A program made the translations under genes and the position numbers. DNA of 64,000 nt, from positions 3,348,001 through 3,412,000 of the forward strand of contig NZ_JAOBTQ010000001.1 in assembly GCF_033366695.1 (NCBI RefSeq), written 5' to 3'. This stretch comes from Streptomyces sp. SCL15-4 (GTDB lineage Bacteria > Actinomycetota > Actinomycetes > Streptomycetales > Streptomycetaceae). Of the stretch, positions 44,877 to 53,634 are shown piece by piece; position 1 is the first letter of the stretch, and the number at the start of each line of letters is the position of its first letter. Below the pieces are notes generated by a model, which saw only the letters and a program-made list of their open reading frames with translations, had not been told where the DNA came from and searched no databases.

Positions 44877-46471
44877 CCGGTACGCGAGGGAGGCTGCGCG
44901 GCTGGGCCGCGGGGCGAGGGGGAAACCTGTCGCGCCTGAGGCTGACCAGCCTGCGGCTGCGCCTGGTGGTGGTGTTCGCGCTGGTCGCGCTCACCGCCGC
45001 GGTGTCGGCGTCGGGCATCGCCTACTGGCTCAACCGGGAGGCGGTGCTCACCCGCGCCCAGGACGCGGTGCTGCGCGACTTCCGGCAGGAGATGCAGAAC
45101 CGCGCGGGCGCGCTGCCCGAGCACCCGAGCCAGGACCAACTACAGCGCGCCGCCGGCCAGATGGGCGCCAGCAGCCAGCGCTTCAGCGTGCTGCTGGTCG
45201 CCACGGACGCCGACGGCAAGACGGTGTACGGCAACTCGGGCGGCATCAACGGCTTCGCGCTGGAGGACGTGCCGTCCTCGCTGCGCTCGGCCGTGACCAG
45301 GCGGCAGCAGGTGGGCGACCAGAACAAGCAGCCGTACCACCTGTACTGGCAGCGGGTCGTGGACCACGGCACGCCGTTCCTGGTGGCCGGCACGCGCGTC
45401 ATCGGCGGCGGTCCGACCGGCTACATGGCGAAGTCCCTGGAGCCGGAGGCGAAGGACCTCAACTCGCTGGCCTGGTCGCTGGGCATCGCCACCGGGCTCG
45501 CGCTGATCGGCGCCGCGCTGCTCGCGCAGGCCGCCGCCACGACCGTACTGAAGCCGGTGCACCGGCTCGGGGTGGCCGCGCGGCGGCTCGGCGAAGGCAG
45601 GCTGGACACCCGGCTGCGTGTCTCCGGCACCGACGAACTCGCCGATCTGTCGCGGACGTTCAACAACGCGGCCGAGGCGCTGGAGAAACGGGTCGCGGAG
45701 ATGGCCGCGCGGGACGAGGCGTCCCGCCGGTTCGTCGCCGACATGTCGCACGAGCTGCGCACCCCGCTCACCGCCATCACCGCCGTCACAGAGGTGCTGG
45801 AGGAGGAGCTGGAGGCGGAGACCGGCAGCATGGACCCGATGATCGAGCCCGCGGTCCGGCTGGTGGTCAGCGAGACCCGGCGGCTGAACGACCTGGTCGA
45901 GAACCTGATGGAGGTCACCCGCTTCGACGCGGGCACCGCCCGGCTGGTCCTCGACGACGTCGACGTCGCCGACCAGATCACCGCCTGCATCGACGCCCGG
46001 GCCTGGCTGGACGCGGTCGAGCTGGACGCCGAGCGCGGCATCCATGCCCAGCTGGACCCGCGCCGCCTGGACGTCATCCTCGCCAACCTGATCGGCAACG
46101 CCCTCAAGCACGGCGGGTCGCCGGTGCGGGTGTCGGTGCGGGAGGCGGACGACTCGGTCGAGATCCGGGTCCGCGACCACGGGCCGGGCATCCCCGAGGA
46201 CGTGCTGCCGCACGTCTTCGACCGCTTCTACAAGGCGAGCGCCTCCCGGCCGCGCTCCGAGGGCAGCGGGCTCGGCCTCTCCATCGCCCTGGAGAACGCC
46301 CACATCCACGGCGGCGAGATCATCGCCGCCAACTCCGCCGAGGGCGGCGCGGTGTTCACGCTCCGGCTGCCCCGGGACGCCTCGCGGCTGACCGAGCAGG
46401 ACGGCGGGGACGACAAGGGCGCCAAGGGCGCCGGGACCGAGCGGGAAAGCGCGGGGAAGGAGGGGTCATGA
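44873..46471 (+). CDS. afsQ2: Sensor histidine kinase AfsQ2
   Basis: 532 residues. Transmembrane helix 1 at about 28-50, extracytoplasmic sensor to about 198, helix 2 at about 201-222, HAMP to about 275, then HisKA with phospho-accepting His about 293 (FVADMSHELRTPL) and an HATPase domain (N box LIGNALKHGG, G1 DHGPGIPED, G2 EGSGLGLSIA). Its GTG overlaps the afsQ1 stop codon (GTGA), so the two are translationally coupled. Confidence 0.96.
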   Translation: MTGTRGRLRGWAAGRGGNLSRLRLTSLRLRLVVVFALVALTAAVSASGIAYWLNREAVLTRAQDAVLRDFRQEMQNRAGALPEHPSQDQLQRAAGQMGASSQRFSVLLVATDADGKTVYGNSGGINGFALEDVPSSLRSAVTRRQQVGDQNKQPYHLYWQRVVDHGTPFLVAGTRVIGGGPTGYMAKSLEPEAKDLNSLAWSLGIATGLALIGAALLAQAAATTVLKPVHRLGVAARRLGEGRLDTRLRVSGTDELADLSRTFNNAAEALEKRVAEMAARDEASRRFVADMSHELRTPLTAITAVTEVLEEELEAETGSMDPMIEPAVRLVVSETRRLNDLVENLMEVTRFDAGTARLVLDDVDVADQITACIDARAWLDAVELDAERGIHAQLDPRRLDVILANLIGNALKHGGSPVRVSVREADDSVEIRVRDHGPGIPEDVLPHVFDRFYKASASRPRSEGSGLGLSIALENAHIHGGEIIAANSAEGGAVFTLRLPRDASRLTEQDGGDDKGAKGAGTERESAGKEGS

Positions 46472-47067
46472 CCGTACGACGCCTGGTGGCGCTGCCCCTC
46501 CTCGGCGCGCTGCTCACCGGCTGCGGCATCCGGGCCACGGAGGTGCCGACCGACTTCGGGGCGGCGCCGTCCCGGGTGCCGTGCTCGCTGACCGGACCGG
46601 ACCGGTCCACGCAGTCCTCGCGCGGGGTGCCGGTGCAGGTCTTCCTGCTGTGCGGGGCGTCCCTGGTGGCCGTGGACCGCACGGTGCCGGTGCCGGAGGG
46701 CACACCGGACGCCCGGCGCCGGGTGATCGTGGCGCAGGGGCTGCTGGACCAGCTCGCCGCGTCCCCGTCGGCCGCGGAGCGCTCCGCGGGCTATACGACG
46801 TACGTCCCGGGCGGACTCGGGGTGCGCGGGCCCGGCCCGAAGGATCCCGAGGACGCGCTCCGGCTGAGCACGGCGCCCTCGCGGCTGACCTCCTACGCCC
46901 TGGCCCAGCTGGTGTGCACGCTGTCCGACTCGGCGGCCACGGAGGGCGACGGCTCGGTCATCCTGGGCGGCCCGGACGCGGGCCCGCTGCGACGGTTCGA
47001 GTGCACGGACGAGGTCCGCGACCACCCGGGCAGCAGCCAGCCGCCGTCCGGCGAGGTCACGGAGTAG
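46468..47067 (+). CDS. Lipoprotein of the afsQ operon
   Basis: 199 residues. Signal peptide with lipobox LLTGC at about 16-20 (VALPLLGALLTGC|GIRATEV), so membrane-anchored outside the cell. The rest (VPVQVFLLCGASLVAVDRTV, and a LVCTLSDSA segment) resembles the GerMN/lipoprotein-LpqB-like proteins often placed after sensor kinases. ATG 46468 overlaps the afsQ2 stop (ATGA). It may modulate AfsQ2 sensing; that is inference from linkage. Confidence 0.88.
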   Translation: MTVRRLVALPLLGALLTGCGIRATEVPTDFGAAPSRVPCSLTGPDRSTQSSRGVPVQVFLLCGASLVAVDRTVPVPEGTPDARRRVIVAQGLLDQLAASPSAAERSAGYTTYVPGGLGVRGPGPKDPEDALRLSTAPSRLTSYALAQLVCTLSDSAATEGDGSVILGGPDAGPLRRFECTDEVRDHPGSSQPPSGEVTE

Positions 47068-47084
47068 GCGGGCACGGCCGGCCG

Positions 47085-47098
47085 GCACCTCGAGGTGC
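47085..47098. promoter_or_regulatory. 14-bp perfect palindrome GCACCTCGAGGTGC
   Basis: Located 18 bases after the lipoprotein stop codon and 130 bases before the VanZ-like gene. With no loop it is a poor terminator; it may be an operator or the base of an incomplete terminator. Confidence 0.3.
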
Positions 47099-47229
47099 GC
47101 AGGACCGCCCCTACGGGTGTTCCCCGGCGCGGGCGCTTACCGGTGCGCCCCCGCCGAAACGGCGGCGTGCCCGTGCCGAAACGTTTTCACCGCGGAACCG
47201 TTCTGCCCCGTGCCCGCGTCTAGGGGGGC

Positions 47230-47796
47230 GTGCAGCGTCAAGGCTCCATCGGCGGCAGCGCCGCGATCCGCATCCGTGTGACGGGGGGTGTCCTCCTCGC
47301 CACGCACCTCGCCCTCGTCGCCTGGCTGATGCTGCGCCCCTTGGACGTCCCCTGGGTGATGCCCCCGAATCTGCGTCCGCTGGCCGGCATCCGGGCCGAT
47401 CTGGCGCTGGGCTGGCCGGGTGCCGCCCGGCCGCTCGGCGAGGGTCTGGCGCTGCTCGCCCCGCTGGGCGTGCTGCTGCCGGCGGCGCACGGCAGGCTCA
47501 CCGTCTCCCCGCTCGCCTCGCTGCTGCGGACGGCCGCGGCCGGCGCGCTGATCTCGCTCGGCATCGCGCTGTTGCAGACCGGTGTGCCGGGCCGGGTGGT
47601 GGACGTCGACTCGGTGCTGCTGAACACGGCGGGGGTCGTGCTGGCCCACCTGGCCGTGGTGCCGGCCGGGCGGTCCCGGCTGCGGCGGCGGACGGCGCGG
47701 GAGCCGGGTGCGGCGGCCGGGCCGGCGGTCGGCCTCGCGGAGGAGCTGTCTCAGGGCCGTACCCCGACGATTCCCAGGGTCGGGATCGCACCTTAG
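47230..47796 (+). CDS. VanZ-like family membrane protein
   Basis: 188 residues with four hydrophobic segments (VLLATHLALVAWLMLRPL; LALLAPLGVLLPAAHG; AAAGALISLGIALLQTGVPG; VLLNTAGVVLAHLAVV) and the VanZ-type patches LLAPLGVLLP, ALLQTGVPGRVVDVDSVLLN TAG. VanZ relatives confer low-level teicoplanin resistance in enterococci; most actinobacterial ones are uncharacterised. GTG 47230 has AGGGGGG unusually close before it, so the start may be further in. Confidence 0.78.
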   Translation: MQRQGSIGGSAAIRIRVTGGVLLATHLALVAWLMLRPLDVPWVMPPNLRPLAGIRADLALGWPGAARPLGEGLALLAPLGVLLPAAHGRLTVSPLASLLRTAAAGALISLGIALLQTGVPGRVVDVDSVLLNTAGVVLAHLAVVPAGRSRLRRRTAREPGAAAGPAVGLAEELSQGRTPTIPRVGIAP

Positions 47797-47902
47797 AGTG
47801 ATGCTTCGTCCTCTTCGTCCGCCTACCGTGGAGGGAAGTTGAGGGGCCCGCGGGGTCCCGCCACCGGCTCGGGAGCGAGCCGACGACCACGGAGGAGCCG
47901 AC

Positions 47903-48103
47903 ATGGCCGCCCTTTCCCGCCCCACCCAAGGCCGCGTGATCGGCGGAGTCTGCGCCGGACTGGCCCGGCGCTTCGGCACTTCGGCCACGACGATGCGGGT
48001 GATCTTCCTGGTGTCCTGCCTGCTGCCGGGCCCGCAGTTCCTGCTGTACATCGCGCTGTGGCTGCTGCTGCCGTCCGAGGACAAGGTCCGTACCGCCTGG
48101 TGA
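47903..48103 (+). CDS. PspC domain protein
   Basis: 66 residues that are essentially one PspC domain: RVIGGVCAGLARRFGTSATT, then a transmembrane helix (MRVIFLVSCLLPGPQFLLYI, then ALWLLLP). Small stand-alone PspC proteins are thought to sit in the membrane and take part in envelope stress responses. GGAGGAG lies upstream of ATG 47903. Confidence 0.88.
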   Translation: MAALSRPTQGRVIGGVCAGLARRFGTSATTMRVIFLVSCLLPGPQFLLYIALWLLLPSEDKVRTAW

Positions 48104-48183
48104 GTGCCGCGGTGCGGGCGAGTGCGCCACGGGGGCGCGTCCGGACGGGCCGGAGCGCCCCGCGCGTCCCGCGTCGGCCGGGG

Positions 48184-48567
48184 TCAGCCGAGCGGAAGTC
48201 CGTTGACCGGCGTGCCCTTCGTCGGCAGGCCCTTCAGCGGCAGTCCGCCGAGCAGCCCGGCGACCGGCTTGGTCGGGCCCTCGGCGACGGCGCGCTCGGC
48301 GACGGGCTGCGCGGCGGCCGCGCCCTTGCGGACGACCGGCACCGCGGCGGCGACACCGCGCTTGGCCAGGGGCTTGAGCGTCTTCACCGCTCCGCTGTCG
48401 GGCAGCGCGTCGACGACCTGCCCGGGCGGCAGCAGCTTGGTGACGGTGTCCAGGGTGTGGGCGGCGTCCGGGGCGGCCGGGGCCGCGTTGGCCGCGCCCG
48501 CGCCGATGACGGCGACGGCGGCGCCCAGGGCGGCGACACCGAGGGTCTTGGCAGCAGACTGCTTCAT
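48184..48567 (-). CDS. Small secreted alanine/proline-rich protein
   Basis: 127 residues with a signal peptide cut near ANA|AP (VAALGAAVAVIGAGAANA). The mature part (LDTVTKLLPPGQVVDALPDS, then LGGLPLKGLPTKGTPVNGLP) has no cysteine or enzyme motif. ATG 48567. It resembles the protein at 41863-42264 in style only. Not recognised. Confidence 0.75.
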   Translation of the reverse strand: MKQSAAKTLGVAALGAAVAVIGAGAANAAPAAPDAAHTLDTVTKLLPPGQVVDALPDSGAVKTLKPLAKRGVAAAVPVVRKGAAAAQPVAERAVAEGPTKPVAGLLGGLPLKGLPTKGTPVNGLPLG

Positions 48568-48769
48568 GGTGCATGCGTCCTTGCGTGCGGAGACGGGAGA
48601 TCGCGAACGATCTGAGCGATCCACGACCGTAAACAGCGCACGCCACTCACCGCAAACACCGAAATGCGGACGCCGAGTGACATCACGTCCGCTTTCCTCG
48701 CCGTCCGGCATAGGGCGGCCAGGCGCCCGGACGGCCGGAACCGCTGGTGGACGCGGTCTGCCGGAACAG
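48568..48769. other. Intergenic region upstream of the secreted protein
   Basis: Relatively AT-rich sequence (CGATCCACGACCGTAAACAG near 48620) that probably holds the promoter of the minus-strand secreted protein. No gene seen. Confidence 0.4.
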
Positions 48770-49036
48770 TCATTCGGATTTCAGCCCGGCGTATCCGGCC
48801 TTGACGACGTCGTTGATCACCGCGCGACGTTCATCGAAAGGAATGAACGCCGATTTCATCGCATTGACGGAGAAGCGCAGCGGATCACCGAGCGTGCGAG
48901 GCGGGTGGCCGGCTCCGGCACCGGCGAGGTCGAGCACCTGCCGCGCGCCATTGTTTCCGGCGCTTTCCCGTCGATACGCAATGGTGACCCGCCGTACGGG
49001 TTTCGTATACCGCCCCTTCTGACACTGTTCTGTCAT
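48770..49036 (-). CDS. Hypothetical short ORF of low GC
   Basis: Up to 88 residues. The C-terminal half ([20 protein letters not shown], then [11 protein letters not shown]) has a natural amino-acid mix, unlike shadow frames, but third-position GC is only about two thirds, well below the neighbours. The most upstream ATG (49036) overlaps, head to head, the ATG of the hydrolase gene, so the real start may be an internal codon such as the ATG for MKSAF. It could be a horizontally gained small gene, the tail of a decayed one, or chance. Confidence 0.4.
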   Translation of the reverse strand: MTEQCQKGRYTKPVRRVTIAYRRESAGNNGARQVLDLAGAGAGHPPRTLGDPLRFSVNAMKSAFIPFDERRAVINDVVKAGYAGLKSE

Positions 49037-49796
49037 GGGACAGCGAGTGTCGCCGGTGCGAACGGCCCGGCTGGGAAAGGCGGTCGGCCCGGCGCCGGCT
49101 CCGGTGTGCGGAGCGGTGCTGCTGCTCCCCGGCGGTGAGGAGGTCTCCGACCGCCGGCCCTTCCCCGTGCGCCCCCTCCCCCTGATCCGCTCCCTGGGCC
49201 GCGCCCTCGCCCGCGCCGGCCGCGCCGAGGGACTGGCCGTCCACCGCGTCCACTACCGCTACCGCGGCTGGAACGGCGGCGACGCGCATCCGGCGGCGGA
49301 CGCCGAGTGGGCCGCCGACGAGGTCGTACGCCGCTACGGCGATGTCCCCGTGTGCCTGGTCGGCGTCGACATGGGCGGCCGGGCGGCACTGCGCGCCGGC
49401 GGCCACGAGGCCGTCAACTCCGTGGTGGCGCTCGCCCCCTGGCTCCCGGAGGACGATGTCGCCGCCCCCGCCGAGCCGGTGAAACAGCTGGCCGGCCGCC
49501 GGGTCCTGATCGCGCACGGCACGAACGACGAACGCACCGACCCCGAACTGTCCTTCCGCTACGCGGAGCGGGCGAAGAAGGCCAACCGCGAGGTGTGCCG
49601 CTTCGAGGTGCACTCCGACGGCCACGGCCTGCACGGCCACCGCTCCGAAGTCCTCGCCCTGACCGCCGACTTCACCCTCGGCGCCCTCTTCGGCCACTCC
49701 GTCTCCCGCCCGGTGGAGGACGCCCTGGCCGCGCCCCCGCCGATCGGCCTGCGGATGCCGCTGGCGGCGGGGTTCGGACGGTCGTTGCGGCGGTGA
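49035..49796 (+). CDS. Alpha/beta-hydrolase family protein with Asp at the nucleophile position
   Basis: 253 residues. Fold signatures: [11 protein letters not shown] (oxyanion region), then the elbow [13 protein letters not shown] where the usual Ser of GxSxG is Asp (about 112), an acid loop [13 protein letters not shown] and a late His in [12 protein letters not shown]. An Asp nucleophile is used by haloalkane dehalogenases and epoxide hydrolases, but sequence style is closer to dienelactone-hydrolase/BAAT-like proteins. Substrate unknown. ATG 49035 has no clear Shine-Dalgarno. Confidence 0.82.
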   Translation: MGQRVSPVRTARLGKAVGPAPAPVCGAVLLLPGGEEVSDRRPFPVRPLPLIRSLGRALARAGRAEGLAVHRVHYRYRGWNGGDAHPAADAEWAADEVVRRYGDVPVCLVGVDMGGRAALRAGGHEAVNSVVALAPWLPEDDVAAPAEPVKQLAGRRVLIAHGTNDERTDPELSFRYAERAKKANREVCRFEVHSDGHGLHGHRSEVLALTADFTLGALFGHSVSRPVEDALAAPPPIGLRMPLAAGFGRSLRR

Positions 49797-49808
49797 CCCA
49801 CGCGGTCC

Positions 49809-50762
49809 TCACGTGGGCAGCAGACTGCCCCGTCTCGACAGCAGGAACTTCTTGAACGCCGCCACCGGTGGGGTGTCCGGGCGGTCCGTCAGCCAGGCCA
49901 CGCCGATCTCGCGGGCCGCCCGGGGAGACGTGACCGTCAGTTCCACGACGCCCGGGCGGGGGACCGCCGGCGGGGGCAGGAGGGCCACGCCGAGGCCGGC
50001 CGCCACCAGCCCCCGCAGGGTTTCGGCCTCCTCGCCCTCGAAGGCGATCCTCGGGCGGAAGCCCGCCTGGCGGCAGAGGTCGTCGGTGATGCGGCGCAGA
50101 CCGTAGTTGGGTTCCAGGGTCACGAAGGTCTCCTCCGCCGCCTCGGCCAGGCGGACGCGGCGGCGGGCGGCCAGCCGGTGGTCCGCGGGGACGACCAGGC
50201 GCAGCTTCTGCTCGTCGAGGCGGCGGGCGACCAGATCGGGGGCGTCGGGCACCGGCGAGGTCAGGCAGAGGTCCAGTTCACCGGCGCGCAGCCGCTCCAG
50301 CATCGCCTCGCCGTAGTTCTGGACCAGGCTGAAGCGGATGCGCGGATGGTCGGCGCGGAAGGCGTGCAGCAGGCCGGGGACGGTCTCGGCGCCCATGGTG
50401 TGCAGGAAGCCGAAGGCGACCTTGCCGGTGGCCGGGTCGGCGTCCGCGCGGACCTCCTCGGCGGCCCGTTCGATCTCGGCGAGGGCCCGCTCGGCGGAGG
50501 CGAGGAACGTGCGGCCGGCGGTGGTCAGGGAGACCGAGCGGCCGTGCCGGGCGAACAGGTCGACGCCGAGGTCCCGTTCCAGGCGGGCCATGGCGCGCGA
50601 GAGCGTGGACTGCGGGACGTTCATCTCCTGCGCGGCCCGGGTGACATGCTCGGTGCGGGCCACCCCGGCGAAGTAGGCGAGGCGTGGCGCGAGCGACAGC
50701 GCCATGTCTTCTGTGTCACCGAACGATGACAGCCGAGGCCGTGAGCTGTGCTGATGCGCCAT
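49809..50762 (-). CDS. LysR family transcriptional regulator
   Basis: 317 residues. N-terminal HTH (ALSLAPRLAYFAGVARTEHV, then TRAAQEMNVPQSTLSRAMAR) and a periplasmic-binding-protein-like effector domain (KVAFGFLHTMGAETVPGLLH; LDLCLTSPVPD; GLGVALLPPPAV). Divergent from an MFS exporter gene with 63 bp between starts, the classical arrangement for LysR control of a transporter. ATG 50762 gives a 19-residue extension before MALSLAPRL (ATG 50705), which may be the true start. Confidence 0.93.
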   Translation of the reverse strand: MAHQHSSRPRLSSFGDTEDMALSLAPRLAYFAGVARTEHVTRAAQEMNVPQSTLSRAMARLERDLGVDLFARHGRSVSLTTAGRTFLASAERALAEIERAAEEVRADADPATGKVAFGFLHTMGAETVPGLLHAFRADHPRIRFSLVQNYGEAMLERLRAGELDLCLTSPVPDAPDLVARRLDEQKLRLVVPADHRLAARRRVRLAEAAEETFVTLEPNYGLRRITDDLCRQAGFRPRIAFEGEEAETLRGLVAAGLGVALLPPPAVPRPGVVELTVTSPRAAREIGVAWLTDRPDTPPVAAFKKFLLSRRGSLLPT

Positions 50763-50783
50763 GGGAACGATTATGGCCGTTCC

Positions 50784-50798
50784 ATGCATTGGACGCAT
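50784..50798. promoter_or_regulatory. LysR-type T-N11-A box
   Basis: ATGCATTGGACGCAT has arms ATGC/GCAT and the T-N11-A pattern (T 50785, A 50797) of LysR operators. It lies between the divergent LysR and MFS genes. A second symmetry, GGAACG (50764-50769) with CGTTCC (50778-50783), is next to it and may be the activation site. Confidence 0.6.
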
Positions 50799-50825
50799 GA
50801 ACCGCACCGCTCCTACGGTCGGGGT

Positions 50826-52136
50826 ATGTCTCCCGCCAGTACCGGGGCGTCCACCGCCGTGGGCGCCGTACCGTCCGTTCCCGTCCCCGACTCCTCCGGC
50901 TCCGACGTCACCGGCTCCGACTCCCGTATGACTCCGGGCGGCCCCGGCTACCGCCGGATGAGCCTCGCCCTCTTCCTCGCCGGCGTCGCGACCTTCGCCC
51001 TGCTGTACTCCACCCAGGCCCTGCTGCCGCTGATCTCCGGGGAGTTCGGGGTCGCGGCGAGCGAGGCGAGCTGGACGGTGGCGGCGGCGACCGGCGGACT
51101 GGCCCTGTTCGTGCTGCCCATGAGCGCCCTGTCGGAGCGGTTCGGGCGCCGTACGGTGATGACGGCGTCGCTGGCCGTCGCCGTCACCGTCGGACTGCTG
51201 GTGCCCTTCGCGCCGTCCCTCGGCGCGCTGGTGGTGCTGCGGGGCGTGCAGGGCGCGGCGCTGGCCGGGCTGCCGGCCTCGGCGACGGCCTATCTGGCCG
51301 AGGAGGTCCGGCCGAAGGCGCTGGTCACCGCCATCGGGCTGTTCGTGGCGGGCAACAGTGTCGGCGGCATGAGCGGCCGGGTGATCACCGGCTGGGTCGC
51401 GCAGGAGTGGGGCTGGCGGGTCTCGGTCGGCGTCATCGGCGCCCTCGCGGTCGCGTGCGCGGTGGCGTTCCGGCTGCTGCTGCCCGCGCCGCGCCACTTC
51501 ACGCCCGGCTCGCTGCGACCCCGGGTGCTCCTCGGCACGGTCCGCGGCCACCTCGCCGACCCGCTGCTGCGCCGCCTGTACGCGATCGGCGCGCTGTTCA
51601 TGACGGTGTTCGGCGGGGTCTACACGGTGATCGGCTACCGGCTGACGGCGGCGCCGTTCGGGCTGCCGCAGGGCATCGTGGGCTCGATCTTCCTGGTGTA
51701 CCTGGTGGGCACGGTCTCCGCGTCGGGCGCGGGCCGGCTGGTGGGCCGGTTCGGCCGCCGCGGCGCGCTGTACCTGGCGGGCGGTACGACGGCGGCGGGC
51801 CTGCTGCTGTCGCTGGCCGCGCTGCTGCCGCTGGTCCTGCTGGGCCTGGTGCTGATCACGGCGGGCTTCTTCGCCGGGCACGCGGTGGCCTCCTCCGCGG
51901 TCGGCAAGACGGCCACGCACGGCCGCGCCCAGGCCTCGGCGCTGTACCAGTCCGCGTACTACATCGGCTCCAGCGCGGGCAGCACGGTCGGCGCGCTGGC
52001 CTTCCGCTCGGGCGGCTGGACGGGCACGGTCGGCGTCGGCCTGCTGGCGGTGCTGGGCGTGGTGGCGATCACCGTGCTCGGCTCCGTGGCGGCGCGGCGG
52101 ACGGCCGTCCATCCGGCACAGGCGCCCGCGCGCTGA
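50826..52136 (+). CDS. MFS transporter (YnfM/CynX-like drug or metabolite exporter)
   Basis: 436 residues with 12 predicted transmembrane helices, the motif-A-like loop SERFGRRTVMTAS between helices 2 and 3 and a second copy RFGRRGALYL in the C-terminal half. An N-terminal Ser/Gly/Asp-rich stretch of about 40 residues precedes helix 1. Its export substrate is unknown. Control by the divergent LysR protein is likely. Confidence 0.92.
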   Translation: MSPASTGASTAVGAVPSVPVPDSSGSDVTGSDSRMTPGGPGYRRMSLALFLAGVATFALLYSTQALLPLISGEFGVAASEASWTVAAATGGLALFVLPMSALSERFGRRTVMTASLAVAVTVGLLVPFAPSLGALVVLRGVQGAALAGLPASATAYLAEEVRPKALVTAIGLFVAGNSVGGMSGRVITGWVAQEWGWRVSVGVIGALAVACAVAFRLLLPAPRHFTPGSLRPRVLLGTVRGHLADPLLRRLYAIGALFMTVFGGVYTVIGYRLTAAPFGLPQGIVGSIFLVYLVGTVSASGAGRLVGRFGRRGALYLAGGTTAAGLLLSLAALLPLVLLGLVLITAGFFAGHAVASSAVGKTATHGRAQASALYQSAYYIGSSAGSTVGALAFRSGGWTGTVGVGLLAVLGVVAITVLGSVAARRTAVHPAQAPAR

Positions 52137-52252
52137 ACCGGGGTGGCCGGCATTTTCCGGCTCCGGCGGCCATTGTCGGTGGGCTGCGGTAGCTTCCGAG
52201 GTGCTGGGGCGCGACAGTGCGCCACCGGAACGGCCGCAGGGGTGGGTGGACG

Positions 52253-53266
52253 ATGGGCGACGGAACGGCGACGGCGGATCTCGATGCCACGCTGGAGAAG
52301 CACCGGACCGAGCTGACGGGGTACTGCTACCGGATGCTGGGCTCCTCCTTCGAGGCCGAGGACGCGGTCCAGGACACCCTGGTACGGGCCTGGCGGAGCC
52401 ACGAGAAGTTCGAGGGCCGCTCCTCGCTCAGGTCGTGGCTGTACCGGATCGCGACGAACGTGTGCCTGGACATGCTGTCGGCGGGCAACAAGCGGGCCCG
52501 GCCGATGGATCTGACGGAGTCGACGCCGCTCGCGCAGGCCGCGCTCGTGCCGCGCCCGGATCACACCTGGCTGGAGCCGATGCCGGACGCCCGGGTGCTG
52601 CCGGCCGTGGCGGACCCGGCGGAGGCGGCGGTCGCCAAGGAGTCGGTGCGGCTGGCCTTCATGGCGGCGCTCCAGCAGCTGCCGCCCAAGCAACGGGCGG
52701 TGCTGATCCTGCGCGAGGTGCTCGCGTGGAAGGCGAGCGAGGTGGCCGAGCTGCTGGAGACCTCGGTGGCGTCGGTGAACAGCGCGTTGCAGCGGGCCCG
52801 GGCCACGCTCGCGGAGCGCGCGGAGTCGGGGGCCGAGGGGGCGGTGTCCGATCCGCTGGACGAGGAGCAGCGCAAGCTGCTGGAGCGGTACGTCAAGGCG
52901 TTCGAGGGCTACGACATGGCGGCGCTGACGGCGCTGCTGCACGAGGACGCCATCATGACGATGCCGCCGTTCGACCTGTGGCTGCGCGGCACCTCGGACA
53001 TCACCGGTTTCATGCTGACCATCGGCGCCTCCTGCGCCGGGTCCCGGCTGGTGCCGGTCCAGGCCAACGGGCTGCCGGCGTTCGCGCACTACAAGCCGGA
53101 CGAGGAGAACGGCGGGTTCACGCCGTGGGCGGTGCAGGTGCTGGAGATCTCAGCCGGGCGGATCACCGGTTTCCACTGCTTCCTCGACACCCAGCGCTGG
53201 TTCCCGCTCTTCGGCCTGCCCCTCCGTCTGGAAGCGCAGTCCGACCAGCTCCAGCAGCGCGCCTAG
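52253..53266 (+). CDS. ECF sigma factor with C-terminal SnoaL-like domain
   Basis: 337 residues. Region 2 (TGYCYRMLGSSFEAEDAVQD, then TLVRAWRSHEKFEGRSSLRS) and region 4 (LPPKQRAVLILREVLAWKAS, then EVAELLETSVASVNSALQRA) are intact; from about 215 a SnoaL/NTF2-like domain (YVKAFEGYDMAALTALLHED, then MTMPPFDLWLRG) replaces a separate anti-sigma factor, as in the SigJ/ECF41-like and SigX5-like groups. ATG 52253 follows GTGGGTGGA. The 3' end overlaps the convergent STAS gene by 117 bases. Confidence 0.92.
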   Translation: MGDGTATADLDATLEKHRTELTGYCYRMLGSSFEAEDAVQDTLVRAWRSHEKFEGRSSLRSWLYRIATNVCLDMLSAGNKRARPMDLTESTPLAQAALVPRPDHTWLEPMPDARVLPAVADPAEAAVAKESVRLAFMAALQQLPPKQRAVLILREVLAWKASEVAELLETSVASVNSALQRARATLAERAESGAEGAVSDPLDEEQRKLLERYVKAFEGYDMAALTALLHEDAIMTMPPFDLWLRGTSDITGFMLTIGASCAGSRLVPVQANGLPAFAHYKPDEENGGFTPWAVQVLEISAGRITGFHCFLDTQRWFPLFGLPLRLEAQSDQLQQRA

Positions 53267-53506
53267 CGCCGGATCGGCGTCGCGCAGCCGTATCCGCCCG
53301 CCGGCCCGGCGGGCGGTCAGCTCCAGCCTCGCGAGCAGGTCGACGGCCGCCAGTCCCGGCGGCCCGAGTCCGCCCACGTCGCACACGACGATCCCGCCTC
53401 CGCCGCCCGCCAGCGCTTCCCGCACGACGGCACACCACCCCGCCACCTCCTCCCGGCGGACGGGTCCGGTCAGCACGAGCACGACGGCGGGCGTCTTGGC
53501 ATCCAC
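53150..53506 (-). CDS. STAS domain protein
   Basis: 118 residues with a STAS fold (VVLVLTGPVRREEVAGWCAV; GGGIVVCDVGGLGPPGLAAV; DLLARLELTARRAGGRIRLR). Such proteins bind anti-sigma kinases, but the phosphorylatable Ser of the DLSG motif reads Gly-Leu-Gly (DVGGLGPPG), so switch-type phosphorylation is unlikely. Start GTG 53506. The last 39 codons lie antisense to the end of the ECF sigma gene. Confidence 0.75.
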   Translation of the reverse strand: MDAKTPAVVLVLTGPVRREEVAGWCAVVREALAGGGGGIVVCDVGGLGPPGLAAVDLLARLELTARRAGGRIRLRDADPALGALLELVGLRFQTEGQAEEREPALGVEEAVETGDPPG

Positions 53507-53634
53507 GTGCGGATAGACCGCCGGGACGGCCGGAACTCATCGCGGCCGGCTGACGGCCTTCCGCCCGCCCCCGCCGGGCGGCGGGACCGGTGCGCCGTCC
53601 GCCGGTCCCGCCACCCGCACGAGGACATCGCAGG

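Noticed and set aside
47230..47796. Naming the VanZ-like gene a glycopeptide-resistance gene
   Set aside because: No vanHAX-type genes are present and most actinobacterial VanZ-like proteins have no shown resistance role.
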